From assembly GCF_902859595.1 (NCBI RefSeq), contig NZ_CADIJQ010000005.1, positions 1-64,000 on the forward strand: a stretch of DNA of 64,000 bases, in the 5' to 3' direction. Each line of letters begins with the position of its first letter. The stretch's first letter is position 1. Shown here piece after piece: positions 44,639-53,361 of the stretch. Both the position numbers and the translations under genes were made by a program. This DNA is from Achromobacter kerstersii (GTDB lineage Bacteria; Pseudomonadota; Gammaproteobacteria; Burkholderiales; Burkholderiaceae_B). The notes under the pieces were generated by a model that worked only from the letters and a program-made list of their open reading frames with translations, did not search any database and was not told the origin of the DNA.

Positions 44639-44745
44639 GTGAGTTTGGGGTCTGCCACGGCTGGGACATGCAGTAGGCGGGTTTGGGGTCAGCCGCGGCT
44701 GGCATGTGCGGGGCGGGTAGATGCAGTAGCGGATTGCAGTAGCTG
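44615..44745 (+). repeat. 38-bp tandem repeat covering the dehydrogenase stop codon
   Basis: Unit 1 (44615-44652) encodes the last codons of the dehydrogenase, the TAG stop, and GTGAGTTTGGGGTC. Unit 2 (44653-44690) repeats it with few changes, and unit 3 from 44691 is partial and diverged, with further ATGCAGTAG words to about 44740. The array is about 2.7 copies. The downstream units are non-coding echoes of the gene's own 3-prime end, so a local duplication is the simplest origin. Confidence 0.8.
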
Positions 44746-44801
44746 ATCGGTCCGCGTGCGGCACGCCGGACAATCCGCGCCGCTATGCCAAAATTGCGCC
44801 C

Positions 44802-45563
44802 ATGCCCCTCGATAACCGCCTGCTACCCAACACCCTCGCCGCTCAGACGGCGCAACTTCCCGCCGCCTGGGCGGCCGCTTTTGCGCCGCGCGCCGTGGCC
44901 GACGCCTTGGCCGCCGCCACCGCGCATGTGGAAAAGCGGCTTGCCGAAGGCGCGGTCGTGTATCCCGCTACGCCCTTTCGCGCGCTGCACGGCATGGCGC
45001 CGTCAGACGTGCGCGTGGTGATTCTGGGCCAGGACCCGTACCACGGCGCGGGCCAGGCCCAAGGCATGGCGTTCTCGGTCCCGGACGACTGCAAGCGCCC
45101 GCCCAGCCTGCGCAACATCTTCAATGAAATCGCCGCAGAGTTTCCCGGCACGGCCGTACCCGCGGGCAACGACCTGAGCCCCTGGGCCGATCAGGGTGTG
45201 CTGCTGTTGAACACCGCGCTTACCGTGGAAGACGGCCAGCCCGCCTCGCACGCCAAACGCGGGTGGGAAACGGTGACGGATGCATTGATTTCGCTGGTGG
45301 CCCGCGACCCCTCGCCCAAGGTCTTCATGCTGTGGGGCGCGCATGCGCAGGCCAAGCGCTTGTTGCTGCCCGACAACAGCGGCCATCTGATCCTGATGTC
45401 CAACCACCCCTCCCCGCTGTCCGCCCGCAGGCCGCCCGTTCCGTTTCTGGGCTGCGGCCACTTCCTGACCACAAACCAGTGGCTGGTAAACCAAGGGAAA
45501 AACCCTATTGATTGGGGACTGGACAAAAAAATAATTTCCTTGCATGGCGAATTCGGGTTATGA
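44802..45563 (+). CDS. ung: Uracil-DNA glycosylase
   Basis: A 253-residue family 1 uracil-DNA glycosylase that starts base-excision repair of deaminated cytosine. The water-activating loop VVILGQDPYHGAGQAQGMAFSV has catalytic D78, and the DNA-intercalation loop MSNHPSPLSARR has H202. Length is normal for the group, with a slightly long N-terminus. It stands alone between the repeat array and the helicase gene. Confidence 0.95.
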   Translation: MPLDNRLLPNTLAAQTAQLPAAWAAAFAPRAVADALAAATAHVEKRLAEGAVVYPATPFRALHGMAPSDVRVVILGQDPYHGAGQAQGMAFSVPDDCKRPPSLRNIFNEIAAEFPGTAVPAGNDLSPWADQGVLLLNTALTVEDGQPASHAKRGWETVTDALISLVARDPSPKVFMLWGAHAQAKRLLLPDNSGHLILMSNHPSPLSARRPPVPFLGCGHFLTTNQWLVNQGKNPIDWGLDKKIISLHGEFGL

Positions 45564-45596
45564 TCGCCGCACTGCACAAAACGAGTTCGGCATTTA

Positions 45597-45621
45597 CCGC
45601 CTTGATTTAGCGGAATTTTTT
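45597..45621 (+). terminator. Possible terminator after ung
   Basis: CCGC (45597-45600) and GCGG (45610-45613) pair across a 9-base loop and run into AATTTTTT. The stem is short, so this is a weak candidate, but it is well placed 34 bases after the ung stop. Confidence 0.4.
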
Positions 45622-45731
45622 GCAGTCTGCCGGGCAGTCTAGCCCCGGCCCCATGCCGAACTATCATCGATTCCTGACCTCCTTTCCTTTCGCCCTGCGT
45701 TCCAATCTGTATACGAGAACGCGCCATGCGC

Positions 45732-45768
45732 ACGGTTGATTCGGTCGGCACGATGCTCCATCAACCGT
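45732..45768 (+). promoter_or_regulatory. Inverted repeat in the helicase mRNA leader
   Basis: ACGGTTGAT (45732-45740) and ATCAACCGT (45760-45768) are perfect 9-base arms around a 19-base loop, 73 bases before the helicase ATG. Long structured leaders are usual for cold-induced RNA-helicase genes. Here the structure is visible but its role is inferred. Confidence 0.4.
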
Positions 45769-45841
45769 CGCCTGGATCCGGCCGCCTAATCCCCTGGCCC
45801 GACCAAGCACTGCGTCGCATTGATTGCGGCAAGGGAAAGTA

Positions 45842-47656
45842 ATGTCTTTCGAAAACCTGGGTCTTGCACCCGCTCTGTTGTCGGCCGTCCAAGAAGCTGG
45901 CTTCAACACCCCCACCGCCGTCCAAGCTGCTGCCATTCCGCAAGCGCTGGCCGGTCACGACCTGATGGTGTCCTCGCAGACGGGCAGCGGCAAGACCGCC
46001 GCCTTCATGCTGCCGGCCCTGCACCGTATTGCCCAGATGCCCGCCAACAAGGGCGTCGGCGTGCAAGTGCTGGTGCTGACCCCGACCCGCGAACTGGCTC
46101 TGCAAGTTACCGAAGCCACCGCCACCTACGGCCGCAAGCTGGCTGACCTGCGCACCGCCACCGTCGTCGGCGGCATGCCCTACGGCGCGCAACTGAAGGC
46201 GCTGTCGCGCCGCGTTGACGTGCTGGTCGCCACCCCCGGCCGTCTGATCGATCACCTGCAATCGGGCCGCGTCAAGCTGAACACCGTGCACACGCTGGTG
46301 CTCGACGAAGCCGACCGCATGCTGGACATGGGCTTCATTGAAGACATCGAAACCATCGTCAGCCGCCTGCCGGAAGATCGCCAAACGCTGCTGTTCTCGG
46401 CCACGCTGGACGGCACGATCGCCAAGCTGGCTTCGAAAATGATGCGCGACCCGCAGCGTATCGAGCTGGCTGGCGCCAAGGAAAAGCACACCAACATCAC
46501 GCAAAGCCTGCTGTACGCAGACGACGCTGGCCACAAGATGCAATTGCTGGATCACGTGCTGCGTGACGCCAAGCTGGATCAAGCCATTGTCTTCACGTCC
46601 ACCAAGCGTGGCGCCGATGACCTGGCCGACCGCCTGGCTGACCAAGGCTTTGCCGCCGCCGCCCTGCACGGCGACATGAACCAGCGCCAGCGCACCCGTA
46701 CCCTGTCGCAACTGCAACGCGGCCAGCTGCGTATTCTGGTTGCCACCGACGTTGCCGCCCGCGGCATCGACGTGCAAGGCATCAGCCACGCTGTGAACTT
46801 CGACCTGCCGATGCAAGCCGAAGACTACGTGCACCGTATCGGCCGTACCGGCCGCGCCGGCCGCAGCGGCCTGGCGTTCACGCTGGCGACGCACTCCGAG
46901 CGCCACAAGGTTCGCCGTATCGAGCACTACATCGGTCAAACGATTACGGCGGAAACCATCGCCGGTCTGGAACCCAAGCGCACGCCCCGTCCGTCGGCCG
47001 GTGGCAGCGGCGCCCCGCGTGGCGGCAAGCCGTTTGGCAAGCGCCCCGGTGGTTTCGGTGGTTCGCGTCATGAAGGCGGCTACCAAGGCAACCGCGAAGG
47101 CCGTTCCTTTGCCGGCCCGCGTGAAGGCGGCGCTCCCCGTGGCGAGTTCAAGCCGCGTGAAGGTGGTTACCAAGGCAACCGCGACGGCGCCCCGCGTGAA
47201 GGCGGCTACCAAGGCAATCGTCCTTTCGGCGACCGCCCGGCCCGTTCGTTCAGCGATCGTCCCAGCTTCGGTGATCGTCCCCAGCGCGAAGGCGGCTACC
47301 AGGGCAATCGTCCCTTCGGCGACCGCCCCCAGCGTGAAGGCGGCTTCCGTGGCGGTGACCGCGATGCGCGTCCCAGCTTCGGCGGCGACCGCCCCAGCTT
47401 TGGTGATCGTCCCCAGCGCGATGCCCGCCCGTTCAGCGAGCGTGCTCCCCGCGAAGGCGGTTTCCGCGGTGGTGACCGTGACGCCCGTCCGAGCTTCGGC
47501 GATCGCCCCAGCTTCGGCGACCGTCCCCAGCGCGAAGGCGGCTTCCGCGGCGGTGACCGTCCGGAAGGCGGTTTCCGTGGCGCCAAGCCCTCGTTCGACA
47601 AGCGCCCCGGCGGCCCCGCCAAGCGCTTCGCCAAGCCGGCTGATCGCCGCGGCTAA
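45842..47656 (+). CDS. DEAD-box ATP-dependent RNA helicase with repetitive RG/FG tail
   Basis: A 604-residue DEAD-box helicase of the RhlE/DeaD type acting in ribosome assembly or mRNA decay. Motifs: Q-motif, SSQTGSGKTAAF (I), PTRELA (Ia), VLDEADRMLDMGF (II), FSATLD (III), ATDVAARGIDVQG (V) and HRIGRTGRAGRSG (VI). From about residue 375 the protein becomes a low-complexity tail of some 230 residues built from EGGYQGNR, EGGFRGGDR and PSFGDRPQR units, an intrinsically disordered RNA-binding domain that can favour condensates. I start at ATG 45842 (MSFENLGL) after AAGGGAAAG. A strong terminator follows. Confidence 0.93.
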   Translation: MSFENLGLAPALLSAVQEAGFNTPTAVQAAAIPQALAGHDLMVSSQTGSGKTAAFMLPALHRIAQMPANKGVGVQVLVLTPTRELALQVTEATATYGRKLADLRTATVVGGMPYGAQLKALSRRVDVLVATPGRLIDHLQSGRVKLNTVHTLVLDEADRMLDMGFIEDIETIVSRLPEDRQTLLFSATLDGTIAKLASKMMRDPQRIELAGAKEKHTNITQSLLYADDAGHKMQLLDHVLRDAKLDQAIVFTSTKRGADDLADRLADQGFAAAALHGDMNQRQRTRTLSQLQRGQLRILVATDVAARGIDVQGISHAVNFDLPMQAEDYVHRIGRTGRAGRSGLAFTLATHSERHKVRRIEHYIGQTITAETIAGLEPKRTPRPSAGGSGAPRGGKPFGKRPGGFGGSRHEGGYQGNREGRSFAGPREGGAPRGEFKPREGGYQGNRDGAPREGGYQGNRPFGDRPARSFSDRPSFGDRPQREGGYQGNRPFGDRPQREGGFRGGDRDARPSFGGDRPSFGDRPQRDARPFSERAPREGGFRGGDRDARPSFGDRPSFGDRPQREGGFRGGDRPEGGFRGAKPSFDKRPGGPAKRFAKPADRRG

Positions 47657-47675
47657 TTCGCCCGCTTGATCCCCT

Positions 47676-47710
47676 AACAAACCCCGCGCCCGTCGCGGGG
47701 TTTGTTTTTT
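47676..47710 (+). terminator. Rho-independent terminator after the helicase gene
   Basis: AACAAACCCCGCG (47676-47688) and CGCGGGGTTTGTT (47694-47706) form a perfect 13-base-pair stem with a 5-base loop, followed by TTTTTT. It lies 20 bases after the helicase stop. Confidence 0.93.
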
Positions 47711-47774
47711 GGGGTCACCAACAGATGCGGCCACGCCCCCAGCGGGGCCGTTCTTTTTTTGGGAAAATGCGCCC

Positions 47775-48983
47775 ATGACCACGCCTTCCTCGACCATGCA
47801 ACGCCCCGCGCCCGCCAACCTGCCCCCGCTGTCCCCCGCCGCCCAGCAACATAGCGACGCCACCGCCGCACACCTGCGCGCCGCGATCATCGCCAATGGC
47901 GGCTGGCTGCCGTTTGATCACTGGATGGCCGAAGCGCTGTACGCGCCCGGGCTGGGCTATTACGCCGCAGGCAACGTCAAGCTGGCGGATGGGGATGACG
48001 ACGCCAAGACGCCTGCGGGCGATTTCGTCACCGCCCCGCAATTGACCCCGCTCTTCGCACGCACCATCGCCCGTCAGGCGGCGCAGGTGCTGCGCCAGAC
48101 ACAAACGCAAGCCGTGCTGGAGTTTGGCGCCGGCACCGGCGCGCTGGCCGAAGGCGTGCTGCGCGAGCTGGATGCGCTGGGGCTGAACCAGACGCAGTAC
48201 TTGATCCTGGAAGTTTCGGCCGACTTGCGCGCGCGTCAGGCCGAGCGGCTGGCGCCGTTCGGCAGCCGTGTGCAATGGCTGGACGCGCTGCCCAATACCT
48301 TTGCCGGTTGCGTGCTGGCCAATGAAGTGCTGGACGCGATGCCGGTATCGCTGTTTTGCTGGGGCGAAGATGGCGCCGTGCTGGAGCGCGGCGTGTCGCT
48401 GGATGCCGATCAGCATTTCGCGTGGGCCGACCGCCCTGCCGCGCCCGCGCTTGCCGCCGCCGTCGCGGCGCGCATGCCTGCCCTGCCGGGCTATGTGTCG
48501 GAAATCAATCTGCAAGGCGAAGCGTGGATTGCCGCGATGGGCGCCTGGCTGGAACGCGGCGCGGCGCTACTGATCGACTACGGTTTTCCGCGCAGTGAGT
48601 ACTACCATCCGCAGCGCGCGGGCGGCACGCTGATGTGCCATCTGCGCCATCACGCGCATGGCGACCCCTTCACCGCCCCCGGGTTGCAGGACATCACCGC
48701 GCACGTGGATTTCACGGCCATGGCGGACGCGGCACTGGAAGCCGGCTTGCAGGTGCTTGGCTATACGTCGCAGGCGCGCTTTCTGATGAATGCGGGGCTG
48801 ATGGATCTGCTGGCGCAGTTGGACCCGTCGGACGCGCAACAGTACGCGCAGGCCGTCGCGCCCGTGCAGAAGCTGCTGTCCGAAGCCGAGATGGGCGAAC
48901 TCTTCAAGGTGCTGGCCGTGGGCCGGGGCATGACGGAACCGCTGGCTGGCTTTGCGCGCGGCGACCGTCTGGGCAAGCTGTAA
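47775..48983 (+). CDS. Class I SAM-dependent methyltransferase (NDUFAF7/MidA-like)
   Basis: A 402-residue protein of the COG1565 (DUF185) family. AVLEFGAGTGALAEGVLREL (about 111-130) is the SAM-binding motif; ANEVLDAMPVSLF and LLIDYGFPRSEYYHPQRAGGTL are family signatures. The mitochondrial homologue NDUFAF7 methylates an arginine of complex I, but the bacterial role is not established. I start at ATG 47775 (MTTPSS); an upstream ATG at 47709 lies in the helicase terminator. Convergent with cca. Confidence 0.88.
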   Translation: MTTPSSTMQRPAPANLPPLSPAAQQHSDATAAHLRAAIIANGGWLPFDHWMAEALYAPGLGYYAAGNVKLADGDDDAKTPAGDFVTAPQLTPLFARTIARQAAQVLRQTQTQAVLEFGAGTGALAEGVLRELDALGLNQTQYLILEVSADLRARQAERLAPFGSRVQWLDALPNTFAGCVLANEVLDAMPVSLFCWGEDGAVLERGVSLDADQHFAWADRPAAPALAAAVAARMPALPGYVSEINLQGEAWIAAMGAWLERGAALLIDYGFPRSEYYHPQRAGGTLMCHLRHHAHGDPFTAPGLQDITAHVDFTAMADAALEAGLQVLGYTSQARFLMNAGLMDLLAQLDPSDAQQYAQAVAPVQKLLSEAEMGELFKVLAVGRGMTEPLAGFARGDRLGKL

Positions 48984-49038
48984 GGACGTCAGGCGGAGGG
49001 CGCGGCATGTTGGCCGCGCCGCCCCGTTCCTGCAAGCG

Positions 49039-50142
49039 TCAGCCCACCTGCAAGCTTTCCAGTTGTTCCAGCCGCGCCTGGCGCACGCTGTCCTTGATGC
49101 GGGCCGGGTCGCCTGCGCAGGCCTTGGCAATAGCCCCCGCATCCACACCGCGCACAGCATCCACGCGTGATTGCCACGCGTCGGTATCCACGGGCTGCAA
49201 GATGGCAGCCGTTTTCAAGAGATCAAAAAAGCGTTCCGGTTTGCGCAAGGCGTCGGCGCGTTCCATCAGCGCCAGCTGCGCGTCGGGGCCGCCTTGCTCG
49301 GTGGCGTTCAAGCCTGCCAAGACCTCGGGCAGCAGTCGGGCGTAATCATTGCATTCGGTCGGCACGCGCATGCGCCGCCCCAGCGCCTCGCGTTCAGGCG
49401 TCAGCCGGCACAGCAAGGCGTAGCGCCCCGCCATCGACAAGCCCGACTGCGCCGCACGATCGACATCCGCGCCGGCTTCCTCCACGCCTTGCAGCTCGGG
49501 CATCACGCGCGCGAGCGCGCCGGAATCCTGCAACACGCCCAACATGCGCGACGGCTTTTTCGCCATCAGCCCGCGCGACAATTCCTTCCAGACCCGTTCG
49601 GCCACCAGCGCATCGGCCTCGCCGGCGTCCACCATGTGGCGGCACAGCGCCATCGTTTCCGGCGCGATGGTGAAATCGTCAAAGCGCGCGGCGAAACGTC
49701 CCAGCCGCAAGATGCGCACCGGGTCTTCCTGGAACGCGTCGCCCACATGCCGGAAGACGCGCGCGCGCACATCGGCCGCGCCGCCCAAGGGGTCGACGAG
49801 TTCACCGTCTTGCGTCTGGGCGATGGCGTTGACGGTCAGGTCGCGGCGGCGCAGGTCTTCTTCCAGCGTGACATCGCTGCCGGTGTAGAACGTAAAGCCC
49901 TTGTAGCCGCGGCCGGACTTGCGCTCGGTGCGCGCCAGCGCGTATTCCTCTTTGGTGCGCGGGTGCAGGAAAACGGGGAAGTCACCGCCCACCGGGATGA
50001 AGCCACGGCGGGCCATGTCTTCGGGCGTAGCGCCCACCACGACCCAGTCGTGATCGCCGGGGCGCAGGCCAAGCAGGGCATCACGCACCGCCCCGCCCAC
50101 GATATACACCTGCAAGCCGTCGATGGCCGGATCTGGCGTCAT
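49039..50142 (-). CDS. cca: CCA tRNA nucleotidyltransferase
   Basis: A 367-residue class II nucleotidyltransferase that adds or repairs the 3-prime CCA end of tRNAs. [26 protein letters not shown] holds the GG and D-x-D catalytic motifs, [11 protein letters not shown] is motif B, and [18 protein letters not shown] the primer-grip region. It lacks a C-terminal HD phosphohydrolase domain found in the E. coli enzyme, so it is the short form. Its ATG overlaps the stop of the lytic transglycosylase gene by four bases. Confidence 0.93.
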   Translation of the reverse strand: MTPDPAIDGLQVYIVGGAVRDALLGLRPGDHDWVVVGATPEDMARRGFIPVGGDFPVFLHPRTKEEYALARTERKSGRGYKGFTFYTGSDVTLEEDLRRRDLTVNAIAQTQDGELVDPLGGAADVRARVFRHVGDAFQEDPVRILRLGRFAARFDDFTIAPETMALCRHMVDAGEADALVAERVWKELSRGLMAKKPSRMLGVLQDSGALARVMPELQGVEEAGADVDRAAQSGLSMAGRYALLCRLTPEREALGRRMRVPTECNDYARLLPEVLAGLNATEQGGPDAQLALMERADALRKPERFFDLLKTAAILQPVDTDAWQSRVDAVRGVDAGAIAKACAGDPARIKDSVRQARLEQLESLQVG

Positions 50143-52274
50143 GGAATCGACGTGCTTTCGGCGCCCAGCGGCACGATGTTGCCCAGCCGTTCCTTCAAGG
50201 ACTGCGACTGCCCGCTGAACATCGCCGCGTAGTAGACGGCGTTGGACATCACGTTCTTCACGTAGGTGCGCGTTTCGTTAAACGGGATGGTCTCGGCGAA
50301 GATTGCGCCTTCCACGGGATGCGAGAACGTCGAGCGCCAGTTGTGCGGGCGGCGCGGCCCGGCGTTGTAGCCTGCGCTGGCCAACATTTGCGAGCCGTTC
50401 AAATCGCGCAGCACCATGTTCAGGTAGTTGGTGCCGAGCTCGGTGTTGGTGTCGAAATCGTTCACGCTGGCGGGCGTGAAATCGGTCATGCCGATCTTGC
50501 CCGCAACCCACTTGGCGGTGGCCGGCATCAGCTGCATCAGGCCGGAGGCGCCCACGTGCGAACGCGCATCCATGATGAAGCGCGATTCCTGGCGGATCAG
50601 CCCGTAGACCCAGGCCGGGTCCAGCGCGATGGCGTTTGCCTTGGCGGTGACGCGCCCTTCAAACGGCGCGATGAAGCGCTGGCTGAAGTCGAATTCCTTT
50701 TCGGTGCGGTCAGACGTATTGACCACGCGATCAAAGATATTTTCGGCGCGCGCCAGTTCGGCAGCGGCCATCAGTTGGCGGTCGCTCATGCCGCGCAGCG
50801 TGTAGTTCCATTCCGGCACGGCTTCGGCCCGCCAGCCCAGGCGGAACAATTGCACGGCGCGTTGCAGGCCCGGGTTGGCGCGGGCTTCGGCGATTTCGCG
50901 ATCGCTGACGGGCGCGGGGCGCGGCGGCACGTTGATGCGGCGGCCCAGTTCTTCGGCCGACAACTGGCCGTAGAAATCGAAACGGTCGGCAATGCCGGCG
51001 TACAGCGCGTTGGCTTGTTCCTTGCGGCCGGTTGCGGCCAGGCCGCGCGCCTTCCAGTACACCCACGACGTATCGTCGCGCTGCGAGGCGGGCATCTCGT
51101 CGATGGACTCGATGACCCACTTCCAGTCGATCTTCGGTTGGCGCAACGCGGCGCGCACCTTCCAGCCCGCGTTGTATTCCGTCATGCGGATGTGGCCGGC
51201 CTCGTGATACCAGTCGTCGGCGCGGCTATCCAGTTTCAGCGCGGCCATCAGCGCGTACTGGCCGCGCACCCAGGCCAGATTCGGCTTGGACATGGACTTG
51301 GCCCATTCGCGGCGCATATACGAATCCGCCACGCTGACATCCGACCGCGCCAGCCGGGCCAGCGCGATGTTCACCAGTTCTTTCTCGTTGCGGCCCACGG
51401 GCATGCGGTCTTGCCGCGTCAGCCACTTCATGGGGTCCTTCATCATGGCGTCGTACGTCTTCAGGTCGCGCGCCTCGAACATGTACTGCACGAGCTTGCG
51501 GGCGTCTGTGGTCTTGTCGGCCTCGATGGCGTCGCGCAACTGCGGTTCCAGCTGATCCCAGCCCAGAATGTTGTCGGCGACCAGCTGGTCATACAGCGCC
51601 CAGCACGAGCCCCCCGGTGCAAACACCGCCTGCGCCTGCGCGGCCGTGGCGCGCTGGCCGGTCATGTGCTTGGCGTCCAGGATGGCGCATTCGATCTGGG
51701 CGTTGCTATTCTTCACGGGCGCCAGCTTGCGCACGGTTTCGAAGTCGCCGCTGCGGGCGGCGGCCAGCAGCCAGTCGCCACGCAAACGGTCAGCCAGGTA
51801 GGCGTCGTTATTGCTGCTGATGAAACGTTGCAGGTCAGCGGTGGGCCGGCCCGTGGCGGGCGGCGTCCACAGCTGATAGCGCAGTAGCCAGTATTCGGGG
51901 TACATGCCCAGCGTGTCGGATTTAGCCTGGGGCACCAGCGCGCCCAGCACCGACCACTGCTTGCGGTTCATGGCTTCGCGCGCGGCAACCACGGCGGCAA
52001 GCGCGGGCGTGTCGGCTGTGGGAGGCAGGCCGGCCAGCACGGCCGGCGGCACCGAAATCACGGGCTGCGCCGCTTGGGCAGCGGCCTGGGGTTGGGGCTG
52101 GGTATTGACGGCGGCGCTGCGTTGTTGCGCATCAACCGGCGCACAGGCGGCGGTGAACAATGCCAGCAGCGGCAGCCAGCGGCGCAAGCCGGCGCGAGGG
52201 TCCGAGGTGAAGGGGGTACGCGGGGATTTCCGGGCGGTTTTCTGATACCGTCGCGATTGCAGGGTCTGTGTCAT
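50139..52274 (-). CDS. Soluble-type lytic transglycosylase, lipoprotein-like
   Basis: A 711-residue Slt70-type enzyme that cleaves peptidoglycan to 1,6-anhydromuropeptides. After a basic N-terminus, [16 protein letters not shown] looks like a lipoprotein signal with a lipobox cysteine. A long alpha-helical superhelix (to about 540) precedes the catalytic domain: [35 protein letters not shown], with the catalytic Glu in QES and the GLMQ motif. I start at ATG 52274; the frame is open upstream but without family sequence. Divergent from the 5-formyl-THF cyclo-ligase gene, coupled to cca. Confidence 0.91.
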   Translation of the reverse strand: MTQTLQSRRYQKTARKSPRTPFTSDPRAGLRRWLPLLALFTAACAPVDAQQRSAAVNTQPQPQAAAQAAQPVISVPPAVLAGLPPTADTPALAAVVAAREAMNRKQWSVLGALVPQAKSDTLGMYPEYWLLRYQLWTPPATGRPTADLQRFISSNNDAYLADRLRGDWLLAAARSGDFETVRKLAPVKNSNAQIECAILDAKHMTGQRATAAQAQAVFAPGGSCWALYDQLVADNILGWDQLEPQLRDAIEADKTTDARKLVQYMFEARDLKTYDAMMKDPMKWLTRQDRMPVGRNEKELVNIALARLARSDVSVADSYMRREWAKSMSKPNLAWVRGQYALMAALKLDSRADDWYHEAGHIRMTEYNAGWKVRAALRQPKIDWKWVIESIDEMPASQRDDTSWVYWKARGLAATGRKEQANALYAGIADRFDFYGQLSAEELGRRINVPPRPAPVSDREIAEARANPGLQRAVQLFRLGWRAEAVPEWNYTLRGMSDRQLMAAAELARAENIFDRVVNTSDRTEKEFDFSQRFIAPFEGRVTAKANAIALDPAWVYGLIRQESRFIMDARSHVGASGLMQLMPATAKWVAGKIGMTDFTPASVNDFDTNTELGTNYLNMVLRDLNGSQMLASAGYNAGPRRPHNWRSTFSHPVEGAIFAETIPFNETRTYVKNVMSNAVYYAAMFSGQSQSLKERLGNIVPLGAESTSIP

Positions 52275-52416
52275 GCGGTGTCCCTCATTTGCCGACCTAC
52301 ACTGCAACCTACACCGGCCATGCACGCACCGGCCTTGCCCGCCAGCATGCCGACTTCCTGCATGCCCGATTCCAGCACGTTCGCCTTCATTGTCCATCCC
52401 CCATCACAGCCACTGC

Positions 52417-53094
52417 ATGACTACGCAAAATACTCCAGAGGATACCGCAGTCCAGCACCGCACGCGATTGCGGAAACTGCGTGCCGAATTGCCCGAAGAC
52501 CAGCGCAGCCGTGGCGGTTTGCTGATGCGCGCGCGGCTCTTCACGTGGCTGAATGTGGCGCGTGACGAAGCGGTGCGCGCCGGCCGTGCCGCGCCGGCCA
52601 CCGTCGCGGCCTTCTGGCCCATGGCGGATGAACCCGACCTGCGCCCGCTGCTGTCGCAATGGGTGGAAAACGGGGTGGCCGTGGCGCTGCCGGTGGTCCG
52701 CACGCGCAACGCCCCGCTGGCCTTCCTGCCCTGGACGCCCGAGGCCGAACTGCGCGCCGGCCCCTACGGCATCCAGGAACCCGCCGCTGGCGACGAGGTG
52801 CTGCCCGACGTGATCCTGGTGCCCACGCTGGGCTATACCGAGCAAGGCGACCGCCTGGGCTACGGCGGCGGTTACTACGACCGCACGCTGGCCGCCCTGC
52901 GCGAACGCGGCCACCCGTTCGTCACCATCGGCATCGCCTGGAGCTGCGGCGAGCTCGACGCTGACTACGAACCCGCCCCGCACGACTTCCCGCTGGACGC
53001 CGTGCTGACTCAGGACGGCTGGGTGCCGCACGCCCCGCTTGAGCAAGGCGCGACGGGCAGCGGCACCACGCTGCACACCTACCGCATGAACTGA
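52417..53094 (+). CDS. 5-formyltetrahydrofolate cyclo-ligase
   Basis: A 225-residue enzyme converting 5-formyl-THF to 5,10-methenyl-THF with ATP. The N-terminal RTRLRKLRAELPEDQRSRG and the nucleotide loop LGYGGGYYDRTLAALRERG are family signatures; PDVILVPTLGYTEQGDRLGYG precedes it. I start at ATG 52417 (MTTQNTPEDT); the frame is open further upstream, but that part is promoter. I looked for an adjacent 6S RNA, as seen with this gene in gammaproteobacteria, and saw none. Confidence 0.9.
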   Translation: MTTQNTPEDTAVQHRTRLRKLRAELPEDQRSRGGLLMRARLFTWLNVARDEAVRAGRAAPATVAAFWPMADEPDLRPLLSQWVENGVAVALPVVRTRNAPLAFLPWTPEAELRAGPYGIQEPAAGDEVLPDVILVPTLGYTEQGDRLGYGGGYYDRTLAALRERGHPFVTIGIAWSCGELDADYEPAPHDFPLDAVLTQDGWVPHAPLEQGATGSGTTLHTYRMN

Positions 53095-53102
53095 CGCACC
53101 AG

Positions 53103-53118
53103 AACCGCCCCGGCGGTT
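53103..53118 (+). terminator. Small hairpin after the cyclo-ligase gene
   Basis: AACCGCC (53103-53109) and GGCGGTT (53112-53118) form a tight 7-base-pair hairpin with a two-base loop, 9 bases after the stop. There is no T-run, and the stem abuts the NtrC palindrome. Terminator function is uncertain. Confidence 0.35.
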
Positions 53119-53135
53119 TGCACCAATCTGGTGCA
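53119..53135 (+). promoter_or_regulatory. Perfect NtrC binding site
   Basis: TGCACCAATCTGGTGCA fits the NtrC consensus TGCACC-N5-GGTGCA exactly and is a 7+7 palindrome. It lies 117 bases upstream of the sigma-54 -24 element at 53252, the usual distance for an enhancer. Together they predict transcription of the ATP-grasp operon under nitrogen limitation. Confidence 0.8.
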
Positions 53136-53251
53136 ATTAGATTTCCAGCGTTTCCCCCGCGGGCTTGCCGAGCCCCTCGGCCACTGCGGGGATGGCGTTT
53201 CCGCGCGCTTCAGAGGATATTGTGCCCAGGGCCGCCGCCTGCCCTGAAAGC

Positions 53252-53268
53252 TGGCATGCGGGTTGCTT
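53252..53268 (+). promoter_or_regulatory. Sigma-54 promoter of the ATP-grasp/alpha-E/transglutaminase operon
   Basis: TGGCAT-N5-TTGCTT matches the consensus TGGCAC-N5-TTGCW with one mismatch, and the invariant GG and GC are separated by exactly ten bases. Transcription would begin near 53278, leaving a leader of about 84 bases before the ATG at 53362. The upstream NtrC palindrome strongly supports it. Confidence 0.8.
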
Positions 53269-53361
53269 ATTGTTTGGGACCGGCCACACATCGGCCGGGT
53301 TATGACCGTGTGCAAGGCTGCCGCCTGCAAGCCGGCCGCCAGCACTAGCATCGGAGGAGCC

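Noticed and set aside
45761..47896. A 711-residue open frame antisense to the whole DEAD-box helicase gene
   Set aside because: It mirrors the helicase codons, is extremely repetitive (Thr/Ala/Glu-rich) because of the repeated tail, and matches no family. The sense frame has all helicase motifs.
52275..52416. 6S RNA next to the 5-formyl-THF cyclo-ligase gene
   Set aside because: That linkage is seen in gammaproteobacteria, but this 142-base gap is too short and shows no long bulged hairpin.
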